Assembly (NCBI GenBank): GCA_023409795.1
Contig: JAEYQX010000156.1
Span: forward strand, 1-16,540
Length of the DNA: 16,540 nucleotides
Source: Pseudomonadota bacterium
GTDB taxonomy: Bacteria; Pseudomonadota; Alphaproteobacteria; Caulobacterales; Caulobacteraceae
Reading direction: 5' to 3'
The position numbers were made by a program, and so were the translations under genes. A model generated the notes under the pieces. The model was given only the letters and a program-made list of their open reading frames with translations. It made no database searches and had not been told where the DNA came from. Positions 8,686-14,686 of this stretch are shown here, piece by piece (the stretch's first letter is position 1; each line of letters starts with the position of its first letter).

Positions 8686-9387
8686 ATGAGCCAGTCCCCT
8701 GCCCCCATCGGCGTCTTCGTCACGCCCGTCACGCCGCTCCAGCAGAACTGCACCACCGTCTGGTGCACCCAGACGAAAAAGGCCGCCGTCATTGACCCCG
8801 GCGGGTCCGTCGATGCCATTCTGGGCGAGATTTCACGCCGTGGCCTGACGCTGGAGGCCATCTGGATCACCCACGGTCACCTCGACCATGCCGGGGCTGC
8901 AGCCGAGATGCAGGAAAAGTCCGGTGTCGACATCATCGGCCCGCATGAGGCGGACCAGTTCTGGATCGACCTGATTCCCGTCCAGGGCCAGAAGTATGGC
9001 CTGCCCGAGGCGCGCAGCTGTACCCCGACGCGATTCCTGGCCGACGGCGAAGTGCTGGAGCTGGGCGAGACCCGCTGGCAGGTCGTGCACTGCCCGGGCC
9101 ACACCCCGGGCCACGTCGTCTTCTATAATGAGGCGGCGAAGTTCGCCCAGGTCGGCGATGTCCTGTTCCGTGGCTCCATCGGACGCACCGACTTCCCGCA
9201 GAGCGACCATAATGCCCTGCTGACCGCGATCACGACCAGGCTTTGGCCCCTGGGCGATGACGTGACCTTCGTCTGTGGCCACGGGCCTCACTCCACTTTT
9301 GGAGCCGAGCGTCGCAGCAATCCCTTTGTCTCGGACACGGCCATGCGTGGTGCCCCGATCGCCCGTCCCGCCAGTGGTCCGTCCTAA
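8686..9387 (+). CDS. MBL-fold metallo-hydrolase, glyoxalase II-like (YcbL/GloC type)
   Basis: Small dinuclear-metal hydrolase, 233 residues. It carries the signature THGHLDH at 62-68 (His63, His65, Asp67, His68), then His139 in CPGHTPGH, Asp158 in VGDVLF and His199 in CGHGP, a full ligand set for two metals. The compact size without the C-terminal helical domain of classical GloB, and the segment GSIGRTDFP, place it with the YcbL/GloC-type enzymes, which hydrolyse S-lactoylglutathione or related thioesters. The exact substrate here is not shown. It is divergent from tig and probably monocistronic. ATG 8686 has no Shine-Dalgarno and likely coincides with the transcription start. Confidence 0.93.
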   Translation: MSQSPAPIGVFVTPVTPLQQNCTTVWCTQTKKAAVIDPGGSVDAILGEISRRGLTLEAIWITHGHLDHAGAAAEMQEKSGVDIIGPHEADQFWIDLIPVQGQKYGLPEARSCTPTRFLADGEVLELGETRWQVVHCPGHTPGHVVFYNEAAKFAQVGDVLFRGSIGRTDFPQSDHNALLTAITTRLWPLGDDVTFVCGHGPHSTFGAERRSNPFVSDTAMRGAPIARPASGPS

Positions 9388-9491
9388 CCTCGCTATTCGT
9401 AGTGCGCACAGATAACGCCGTGCGCCGAAATGCTCACTGATTTCATAAGGTTGGAAATATCTCTTTTATCATGGCGTCAGCTGCGGGTGCT

Positions 9492-9516
9492 GGAACCGGA
9501 TCGCCCATCCCGGGTT
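9492..9516 (+). promoter_or_regulatory. EcfG/SigT-type general stress promoter candidate
   Basis: GGAAC (9492-9496), a 16-base spacer, then GGTT (9513-9516). The consensus for the alphaproteobacterial general-stress sigma factor EcfG is GGAAC-N16-17-CGTT, so there is one mismatch. The start would lie near 9523, about 30 bases before the ATG of a KGG-motif stress protein, a fitting target. This is motif plus context only. Confidence 0.55.
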
Positions 9517-9554
9517 CAGGTCTAAGCGCCACAGTGATGATAAGGAGTGATCTT

Positions 9555-9779
9555 ATGGCCGAGGGTCAGCCCACCCGCGTCTCAGGAGTGTCCAAACGGG
9601 GATTCGCCTCCATGGATCCCGAACGTCAGCGCGAGATTGCCCGAAAGGGCGGTGCCAGCGTGCCCAGCGAGAAGCGCAGCTTCTCCCAGGATCGCTCCCT
9701 CGCTGCCACGGCAGGCCGCAAAGGCGGTGAAGCCTCGCACGGCACGCGCAACAAAAACGAAACCCCCAAGCAGAGCTGA
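9555..9779 (+). CDS. KGG-motif stress-induced protein, 74 aa
   Basis: A small hydrophilic protein with two copies of the stress-induced KGG motif, at 31-33 and 56-58. The first sits in RGFASMDPERQREIARKGG and the second in SLAATAGRKGGEASHG, about 25 residues apart. Family members (YciG-like, con-10-like, GsiB-like) accumulate under starvation, desiccation or stationary phase; their biochemical role is poorly defined. The product is lysine- and arginine-rich with no membrane segment and is probably disordered. The frame is open to an ATG at 9471, but ATG 9555 is chosen because AAGGAG (9542-9547) lies seven bases before it. Upstream is an EcfG-type promoter candidate and downstream a strong terminator, so it forms a self-contained transcription unit. 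Confidence 0.93.
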   Translation: MAEGQPTRVSGVSKRGFASMDPERQREIARKGGASVPSEKRSFSQDRSLAATAGRKGGEASHGTRNKNETPKQS

Positions 9780-9804
9780 TTGCCTCGGCCGGGCGGAGCA
9801 AGAT

Positions 9805-9832
9805 ACGGCCAACCTCGGTTGGCCGTTTTTTT
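9805..9832 (+). terminator. Intrinsic terminator after the KGG gene
   Basis: ACGGCCAAC (9805-9813) pairs perfectly with GTTGGCCGT (9818-9826) around a CTCG tetraloop, followed by a run of seven T residues (9826-9832). It is a textbook plus-strand terminator 25 bases after the KGG stop. It lies just before the convergent egtBD stop at 9843, but has no U-tract in that direction. Confidence 0.95.
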
Positions 9833-9842
9833 GCGCCTGGCC

Positions 9843-11984
9843 TCAGCGCGACAACAGGGCCAGGGCCACGGCCGGGTCCGGGCTGACCTCGAACGCCTCC
9901 ATGTGCCAGCCTGCACCATCCACGAGGGTGCGCAGCCCGACCTCATCGAACTTGCGCGACGATTCGGTGTGCAGGCTCTCGCCCGGCGCAAACTCGAAAC
10001 GATGGCCATCCAGTGAAACCGTCATGGCGCGCCGGGCCACCAGATGCATCTCCATCCGGCTCAGCGTCGGGTTCCAGCGCGCCTCATGGTCAAAGCCGTC
10101 CAGGTCGAAGTCCGTGCCCAGCTCACGGTTGGCGCGGGCCAGCAGGTTGCGGTTGAAGGCAGCGGTCACGCCTGCGGCGTCGTCATAGGCCCGCACCAGG
10201 ACATCTTCGGCCTTGATAAGGTCAACGCCCAGGATGAACAGGCTGCCCGGGCCCAGCATCCGGCCGACCGACTGCAGCAGGTAGAGCGCCTCGCCGCTGG
10301 ACAGGTTGCCAATGGTCGAGCCGGGGAAGAAGCCGATCCGGCGGCCCTCGCCTATGTCATCCGGCAGATCTGGCAGGTTCTCGAAATCGGCCACTACCGG
10401 CATGACCCGCAGATTCGGATAGTCAGCCCGAATGCGCAGCGCGGCGTCGTCCAGGGCTGAGGGGCTGATGTCCAGCGGGGCATAGACTGCCAGGTCGGGC
10501 ACGGCATCCAGGACGATCCGGGTCTTCTCGCTGGCCCCCGATCCCAGTTCCAGCAAGCTTGCACCCGGACCAAACAGCGGAGCCCACAGGGGCATTACCC
10601 GGCGCAGAAGGGCGGCCTCCTGCCGGGTCGGATAGTATTCGGCGAGCCGCGTGATCTCCTCGAACAGGCGCGAGCCTTCGGCGTCATAGAACCACTTGGG
10701 CGACACGGCCTTGGGCGTCTGGGACAGCCCCATGATCATCTCATCGCGAAAGCCATCGGTTTCGCCATGCGCCTCGGCCACGTCGCAGGCCAAGCGCACG
10801 CCCGAGAACATCCAGCGCTCGTGCGGATAATAGAAGTTGCGATAGGAAGGCCGCGCGTGGCCCCCTGGCGTGGCAAAGGCCCCGCCACGCAGCACCATCT
10901 GGTTGGCCATGAACTTGCCGTTGTACTCGCCGGCTGTCCCGGGCGTCGGGGCAAAGCCCGGATAGGGACGATAGGCGGAGGCCGTCCACTGCCAGACCTC
11001 GGTGGCCAGATTGCTGAAGGCCTCGCCCCTGACCTGGGCCGCCGCCTCCCATTCCGCCTCGGTGGGCAGGCGCTTGCCGCTCCAGCGCGCAAAGGCGTCG
11101 GCCTCGTAATAGCTGACGTGTCGCACCGGGGCCTGCGGCTGAACCGGGTGGTAGCCGGCCAGACCGAAGCTGTACCAGCCGTCCTCTTCGCGCTGCCAAT
11201 AGAGCGGGGCTGACCAGGCCTGGCGCTGCACCTCGCTCCAGCCGTCGCTGAGCCACAGCTCCGGGCGCTGGTATCCGCCGTCATCGATGAAGGCGATCCA
11301 CTCGGCATTGGTCACCAGCCCCGCGGCCAGCTGGTAGGCTTCCAGCCATTCGCGATGGCGGGGGCGCTCGATGTCAAAGGCAAAGCCGTCCTGGCCAGCC
11401 CCGACCCCGACCAGCCCGCCGTCCAGCCTCACCCAGCCACCGGCCTGGGCCTCACGGTCATGAAAGCGCGGTTCGGCGGCATAGGCCGCTGGCCGCAATG
11501 GCGAACGGGAAAACAGGTGCAGGATATCCATCAGGAACAGCTCCTGGTGCTGCTGCTCATGGTTCAGGGCCAGGTCGAACAGATAGGCTTCCTGGCCAGG
11601 CTCCAGCCCCTCGGCCAGCCGGGCCTCCATCCGCCGGTCGATCTCGGCGCGATAGGCCATGACCGCCTCTCGCGAAGGGCGGGTCATCAGGCCCCGCTCG
11701 GCGCGATCCACGCGGGCACCCAGGCCCTCATAATAGGAGTTGAACAGCCGGTTCAGTCGCTCGTCGACGGGTCGATAGCCGTCCTGCCGCGACAGGATCA
11801 TGGCCTCGAAGAACCAGCTGGTATGGGCCAGGTGCCATTTGCCGGGGCTGGAGGATGGCTGGGACTGCGCCGCCAGATCCTCGTCGGACAGTACGCGGGC
11901 CAGGCGGGGCAGTACGGCCCGCACCTGTCGGTAGGCCTCGATTTCGGGATGACACGTGGCGGACACCCGGTGGAGGTAGTTCAT
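9843..11984 (-). CDS. egtBD: EgtB-EgtD fusion: hercynine sulfoxide synthase joined to histidine trimethyltransferase
   Basis: One uninterrupted frame of 713 residues holds the two central ergothioneine enzymes. EgtD trimethylates histidine to hercynine with SAM; EgtB is the iron enzyme forming the C-S bond to a cysteine-type donor with O2. Residues below count from the in-frame ATG at 11993; subtract three for ATG 11984. The EgtB part (about 1-405) has a DinB-like domain with iron ligands His57 (WHLAHTSWFFE), His145 and His149 (NHEQQHQE), then an FGE-sulfatase domain with GKRLPTEAEWEAAA. The EgtD part (about 415-716) has YYPTRQE at 454-460, the SAM motif LELGSGASEKT at 481-491, FFPGSTIGNLS at 555-565 and HTESSRKF near 675-682. 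The linker is only about ten residues. ATG 11984 is preferred because AGAGGA lies nine bases upstream, whereas it abuts ATG 11993. No egtA, egtC or egtE lies in the window, so the sulfur donor and C-S lyase are unknown. Confidence 0.93.
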   Translation of the reverse strand: MNYLHRVSATCHPEIEAYRQVRAVLPRLARVLSDEDLAAQSQPSSSPGKWHLAHTSWFFEAMILSRQDGYRPVDERLNRLFNSYYEGLGARVDRAERGLMTRPSREAVMAYRAEIDRRMEARLAEGLEPGQEAYLFDLALNHEQQHQELFLMDILHLFSRSPLRPAAYAAEPRFHDREAQAGGWVRLDGGLVGVGAGQDGFAFDIERPRHREWLEAYQLAAGLVTNAEWIAFIDDGGYQRPELWLSDGWSEVQRQAWSAPLYWQREEDGWYSFGLAGYHPVQPQAPVRHVSYYEADAFARWSGKRLPTEAEWEAAAQVRGEAFSNLATEVWQWTASAYRPYPGFAPTPGTAGEYNGKFMANQMVLRGGAFATPGGHARPSYRNFYYPHERWMFSGVRLACDVAEAHGETDGFRDEMIMGLSQTPKAVSPKWFYDAEGSRLFEEITRLAEYYPTRQEAALLRRVMPLWAPLFGPGASLLELGSGASEKTRIVLDAVPDLAVYAPLDISPSALDDAALRIRADYPNLRVMPVVADFENLPDLPDDIGEGRRIGFFPGSTIGNLSSGEALYLLQSVGRMLGPGSLFILGVDLIKAEDVLVRAYDDAAGVTAAFNRNLLARANRELGTDFDLDGFDHEARWNPTLSRMEMHLVARRAMTVSLDGHRFEFAPGESLHTESSRKFDEVGLRTLVDGAGWHMEAFEVSPDPAVALALLSR

Positions 11985-11992
11985 CCTTGGCA

Positions 11993-12060
11993 TTCCTCTG
12001 CGCCCGTGGACAGACAGGGACCCAAAGCTCCCGATCCGCCCTCAGGCCTGTGCAGAGGAA
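11993..12060 (-). promoter_or_regulatory. Long-range inverted repeat hiding the egtBD Shine-Dalgarno
   Basis: TTCCTCTGC (11993-12001) and GCAGAGGAA (12052-12060) are perfect 9-bp complements 50 bases apart. In the minus-strand mRNA the downstream arm contains AGAGGA, the only Shine-Dalgarno of egtBD. Pairing would block initiation. The upstream arm overlaps the 3' edge of the hairpin at 12057-12085, so the two structures compete. Confidence 0.4.
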
Positions 12061-12085
12061 ACTGCTGCCAAGGTGCAGCAGTTCC
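12057..12085 (-). terminator. Hairpin directly after the acyl-CoA dehydrogenase stop
   Basis: AACTGCTGC (12060-12068) and GCAGCAGTT (12075-12083) form a perfect 9-bp stem around a 6-base loop, extendable by two pairs past a bulged base. In the minus direction it begins a few bases after the stop at 12089 and is followed by a short pyrimidine run (TTTCCTCT) rather than a clean U-tract. It is a terminator or attenuator candidate ahead of egtBD. Confidence 0.55.
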
Positions 12086-12088
12086 GTG

Positions 12089-13294
12089 TCAGCCGCGTCC
12101 GCCGTGACGCCCATACTCCAGCCGCGCGATCGTGCGGTTGTGCACCTCGTCCGGGCCATCAGCGATACGCAGGGTCCGCACCGTGGCATACAGTTCGGCC
12201 AGTGGCGTATCGCCGGAAACCCCTGCTCCGCCAAAGGCCTGGATGGCATCATCAATGACCTTCAGTGCCATGCGGGGCGCTGCGACCTTGATCTGGGCGA
12301 TCTCAGAGCGGGCATCCTTGGCCCCCACCTCGTCCATCATCCAGGCGGCCTTCAGCACCAGCAGGCGGCACATCTCGATATTGGTGCGGGCCTCGGCCAC
12401 GCGCTGTTCCCAGACGGAGTGCTCGCCGATGGCCTTGCGGAAGGCGGTGCGACTCATCAGGCGCTGGCACATCAGCTCAAGCGCGCGCTCTGCCGCCCCG
12501 ATCACCCGCATGCAGTGATGGATGCGGCCTGGCCCCAGACGGCCCTGGGCGATCTCAAAGCCCCTGCCCTCGCCGGCGATCAGGTTCTCGGCCGGCACCC
12601 TGACATTGTCCAACACCACCTCGGCATGGCCGATCGGAGCCTCGTCATAGCCAAAGACGGACAGCATCCGCTCGACGCGGAAGCCGGGCGTGTTTACCGG
12701 AACGATAATCTGGCTCTGTTGCTGGTGGATCGGTCCATCCGGGTCCGTCTTGCCCATGACGATGGTCATGGCGACATTCGGATGGGCCATGTTGGTCGAC
12801 CACCACTTGCGCCCATTGATGACATAGTGGTCCCCGTCGCGCTCGATCCGGGTCTGGATGTTGGTGGCGTCGGACGAGGCCACCTCGGGCTCGGTCATCA
12901 GGAAGGCCGAGCGGATTTCGCCCGCCATCAGGGGCTTGAGCCAGCGATCCTGCTGGGCGGCGTTCCCATAGAGGTGCAGCACCTCCATGTTGCCCGTATC
13001 GGGGGCGTTGCAGTTGAAAACCTCGGATGACCACAGGTGACGCCCCATGATCTCGGCCAGCGGCGCATATTCCAGGTTGGTCAGGCCCGCCCCGTGTTCG
13101 CCCGGCAGGAACATGTTCCACAACCCGGCCTCGCGCGCCTCGGCCTTGAGGACCTCCATGACCGGCGACTGCACCGCAGGGTTGGCATGAACGGCGGCAA
13201 AGTGCTCGGCCTCACGCGGGATCACCCGCTCGTCCATGAAGCGGGTCAGCCGCGCCTGCCACTCCAGTGCCCGGTCCGAATGACGAAAATCCAT
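12089..13294 (-). CDS. Acyl-CoA dehydrogenase, ACAD10/11-like
   Basis: FAD-dependent dehydrogenase that introduces an alpha-beta double bond into acyl-CoA; 401 residues, the usual length. It shows the acyl-CoA dehydrogenase signature TEPEVASSDATNI at 134-146, the mid-domain GRKWWSTN at 161-168 and the C-terminal GGAGVSGDTPLAELY at 355-369. The motif ADGPDEVH at 378-385 takes the place of the YEGT segment carrying the catalytic Glu of medium-chain enzymes, so Asp380 region chemistry (D in ADG) may substitute, as in the ACAD10/11 branch. The substrate chain cannot be read from sequence. ATG 13294 gives the natural start MDFRHSDRALEW with GGGGACAGGA upstream; the longer frame to 13339 runs into the preceding terminator. 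It lies downstream of an SCP2 lipid-carrier gene but is separated from it by a strong terminator. Confidence 0.93.
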   Translation of the reverse strand: MDFRHSDRALEWQARLTRFMDERVIPREAEHFAAVHANPAVQSPVMEVLKAEAREAGLWNMFLPGEHGAGLTNLEYAPLAEIMGRHLWSSEVFNCNAPDTGNMEVLHLYGNAAQQDRWLKPLMAGEIRSAFLMTEPEVASSDATNIQTRIERDGDHYVINGRKWWSTNMAHPNVAMTIVMGKTDPDGPIHQQQSQIIVPVNTPGFRVERMLSVFGYDEAPIGHAEVVLDNVRVPAENLIAGEGRGFEIAQGRLGPGRIHHCMRVIGAAERALELMCQRLMSRTAFRKAIGEHSVWEQRVAEARTNIEMCRLLVLKAAWMMDEVGAKDARSEIAQIKVAAPRMALKVIDDAIQAFGGAGVSGDTPLAELYATVRTLRIADGPDEVHNRTIARLEYGRHGGRG

Positions 13295-13340
13295 TTCCTG
13301 TCCCCATATGCGCGGCCGGTCTGTTGCCAGCCTGAACATG

Positions 13341-13370
13341 AAAAGGGCGCGCCCCCGAAGGAGCGCGCCC
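13341..13370 (-). terminator. Intrinsic terminator with UUCG tetraloop, after the SCP2 gene
   Basis: On the minus strand GGGCGCGC (13370-13363) pairs with GCGCGCCC (13352-13345), with three further inner pairs (one U-G) closing a UUCG tetraloop, followed by four T residues (13344-13341). It starts 29 bases after the SCP2 stop. The very stable stem and special tetraloop make it a convincing terminator despite the short U-tract. Confidence 0.88.
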
Positions 13371-13399
13371 CGAAATCTGCTGGCCTAGGCGGCCAAGGA

Positions 13400-13702
13400 T
13401 CAACGACCCTTCAGCAGCGGAGCCAGCTTCTGGGCCAGCATCATGTCGCCGGCCACCTTCAGCTTGCCCTGCATGAAGGCCATCATCGGGTCCAGGCGAC
13501 CCTCGGCCAGGGCCAGGAAGTCTTCCATCTTCAGCGAGACCGTGGCGTCAGCCGCATTGTCGTCGTTGGTGACGGTGTTGTTGATGCCGTCGATGAAGAT
13601 CTTGCCAGCCTCGCCCAGGTCGAGCTTGATGGTCTTGCCGAAGCCACCGTTGGTGTTGATGGCTTCTTGGATTTTTGCGGTGATTTGAGCCAGGTCGGCC
13701 AT
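13400..13702 (-). CDS. SCP2 sterol-carrier-like lipid-binding domain protein
   Basis: A stand-alone SCP-2 domain of 100 residues. Typical features are the helical start MADLAQITAKIQEAI, the strand-rich centre (TIKLDLGEAGKIFIDG, then DATVSLKMEDFLALAEGRLD at about 52-71), and the closing MMAFMQGKLKVAGDMMLA helix-turn with final LAPLLKGR. Bacterial members bind fatty acids, acyl-CoA or hydrophobic molecules in the cytoplasm; the specific ligand is unknown. The start ATG at 13702 has GAGGG about ten bases upstream. The acyl-CoA dehydrogenase gene follows on the same strand, which suggests a lipid theme, but a strong terminator divides them, so cotranscription is unlikely. Confidence 0.94.
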   Translation of the reverse strand: MADLAQITAKIQEAINTNGGFGKTIKLDLGEAGKIFIDGINNTVTNDDNAADATVSLKMEDFLALAEGRLDPMMAFMQGKLKVAGDMMLAQKLAPLLKGR

Positions 13703-13772
13703 GGAGCGTCATCCCTCAGACGTTTGGAGTTGAAGGGTTAGCCGCTGTCGCGCCCGGTGCCAAGATCACCTT

Positions 13773-13796
13773 GGGGAAGCTGCGGGCAACTTCCCC
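13773..13796 (-). terminator. Hairpin after the TorF-family gene
   Basis: GGGGAAG (13773-13779) and CTTCCCC (13790-13796) form a perfect 7-bp stem with a 10-base loop, starting 14 bases after the stop at 13811. There is no U-tract on the minus strand, so this is a possible Rho-type or 3'-protecting hairpin. Confidence 0.4.
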
Positions 13797-13810
13797 GCCC
13801 ACAGCCAGCG

Positions 13811-14506
13811 TCAGAAGGCCACACCCAGGGTTGCCGCCAGCCGCGCGTCACTGAGCGGCCCATCGACCGAAGCGTCCCAGTAGCGCACATCCAGCGAGAC
13901 GATCTCGGTCAGGTTGACGCCCAGGCCCAGGTTCCAGCTGTTGTAGTCGTCGCCCACGTCCAGGGTCTGGCGACCCAGGCCGCCCGACAGGCTGAACCGG
14001 TCGTTGAAGGCATATTCGCCGTTGACCTCGACATAGGTGGCCGTCTCGTCCGCCCCATAGAAGTCCGGCGAATAGTGGATCGCCGCGCCCAGGGTCAGGT
14101 TGTCGATCGTGTGCGAGGCGACCGCCTTGAACTCGACGAAGTTGTAGTCGGAACCCGATGGTGCATTCACGTAGGTGTAGAAGGCGACGGCCACGTCCCA
14201 GTCGATGACCCCGGCCGTCCCGGTGACGCCTGCGTAGAAGTCCCATTCGGCATCGGTGTCGTCGCCAAAATCGACGGTCGAGGCCCAGGTCCCCGCGTAG
14301 AAATTACCAGCGGCGAAGTCGATACCGCCCTGGAAGGCTACGTTCTCGTCCGACTGGCTGAAGCCGCGCCAGACATAGTCATTGGTCACGGCCACGTTGT
14401 AAGACACGCTCGGAGCCTCGTCCTGGGCGTGGGCGGGCGCGCCCATGACGGCACAGGCGGACAGGACCGCCAGGCTCGAGGTGGCGCGCAACAGCAGGTT
14501 CTTCAT
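13811..14506 (-). CDS. TorF-family putative porin (gcw_chp family)
   Basis: Outer-membrane beta-barrel of 231 residues. A Sec signal peptide with probable cleavage after AHA at residue 27 is followed by alternating strands. The early segment YNVAVTNDYVWRGFSQSDENVAFQGG, described here in two parts (YNVAVTNDYVWRGFS and QSDENVAFQGG, about 36-61), is typical of this family, with strands such as FYAGTWASTVDFG, a NSWNLGLGVNL repeat region, and a terminal phenylalanine (TLGVAF) expected for barrel insertion. The transported substrate is unknown; from memory, members are often found next to ammonium transporter genes in proteobacteria, as here. The ATG at 14506 follows AAGGGG at eight bases. It lies 180 bases downstream of amtB on the same strand, beyond a stem-loop, so it may be cotranscribed or have its own promoter. 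Confidence 0.9.
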   Translation of the reverse strand: MKNLLLRATSSLAVLSACAVMGAPAHAQDEAPSVSYNVAVTNDYVWRGFSQSDENVAFQGGIDFAAGNFYAGTWASTVDFGDDTDAEWDFYAGVTGTAGVIDWDVAVAFYTYVNAPSGSDYNFVEFKAVASHTIDNLTLGAAIHYSPDFYGADETATYVEVNGEYAFNDRFSLSGGLGRQTLDVGDDYNSWNLGLGVNLTEIVSLDVRYWDASVDGPLSDARLAATLGVAF

Positions 14507-14609
14507 GATATATCCCCTTGATTTAACTGATTTTCAGGCACGCGAACGCAACCGATAGCGACAAGCTTTCGGGGAACTGGGCAGTGATTACTCAGGCAGG
14601 GATCGGGCT

Positions 14610-14641
14610 GGCCGGAGCGGTCGGGAGGAGACCGTCCGGCC
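14610..14641 (-). terminator. Stem-loop between amtB and the TorF-family gene
   Basis: GGCCGGA (14610-14616) pairs with TCCGGCC (14635-14641) and, after a one-base bulge, CGGTC (14618-14622) pairs with GACCG (14630-14634), giving 12 pairs around a 7-base loop. It begins 45 bases past the amtB stop. There is no U-tract, so it may be a partial terminator or an mRNA-stabilising element. The remainder of the 14507-14686 gap shows no gene and no clear promoter. Confidence 0.45.
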
Positions 14642-14686
14642 TTGCCCTGGTGAAACCGGCTGGATCAGCGCGGCTTCAGGCGAGCG

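Noticed and set aside
9404..9425. Inverted repeat GCGCAC / GTGCGC after the metallo-hydrolase gene as a terminator
   Set aside because: Stem of only six pairs with a 10-base loop and no T run; too weak to call.
11855..13030. 391-codon plus-strand frame opposite the acyl-CoA dehydrogenase and egtBD start
   Set aside because: Antisense shadow that runs through two hairpins and two genes; no recognisable motif.
13760..13774. CCAAG / CTTGG dyad next to the TorF terminator hairpin
   Set aside because: Short 5-bp arms overlapping the better 7-bp stem; likely chance.
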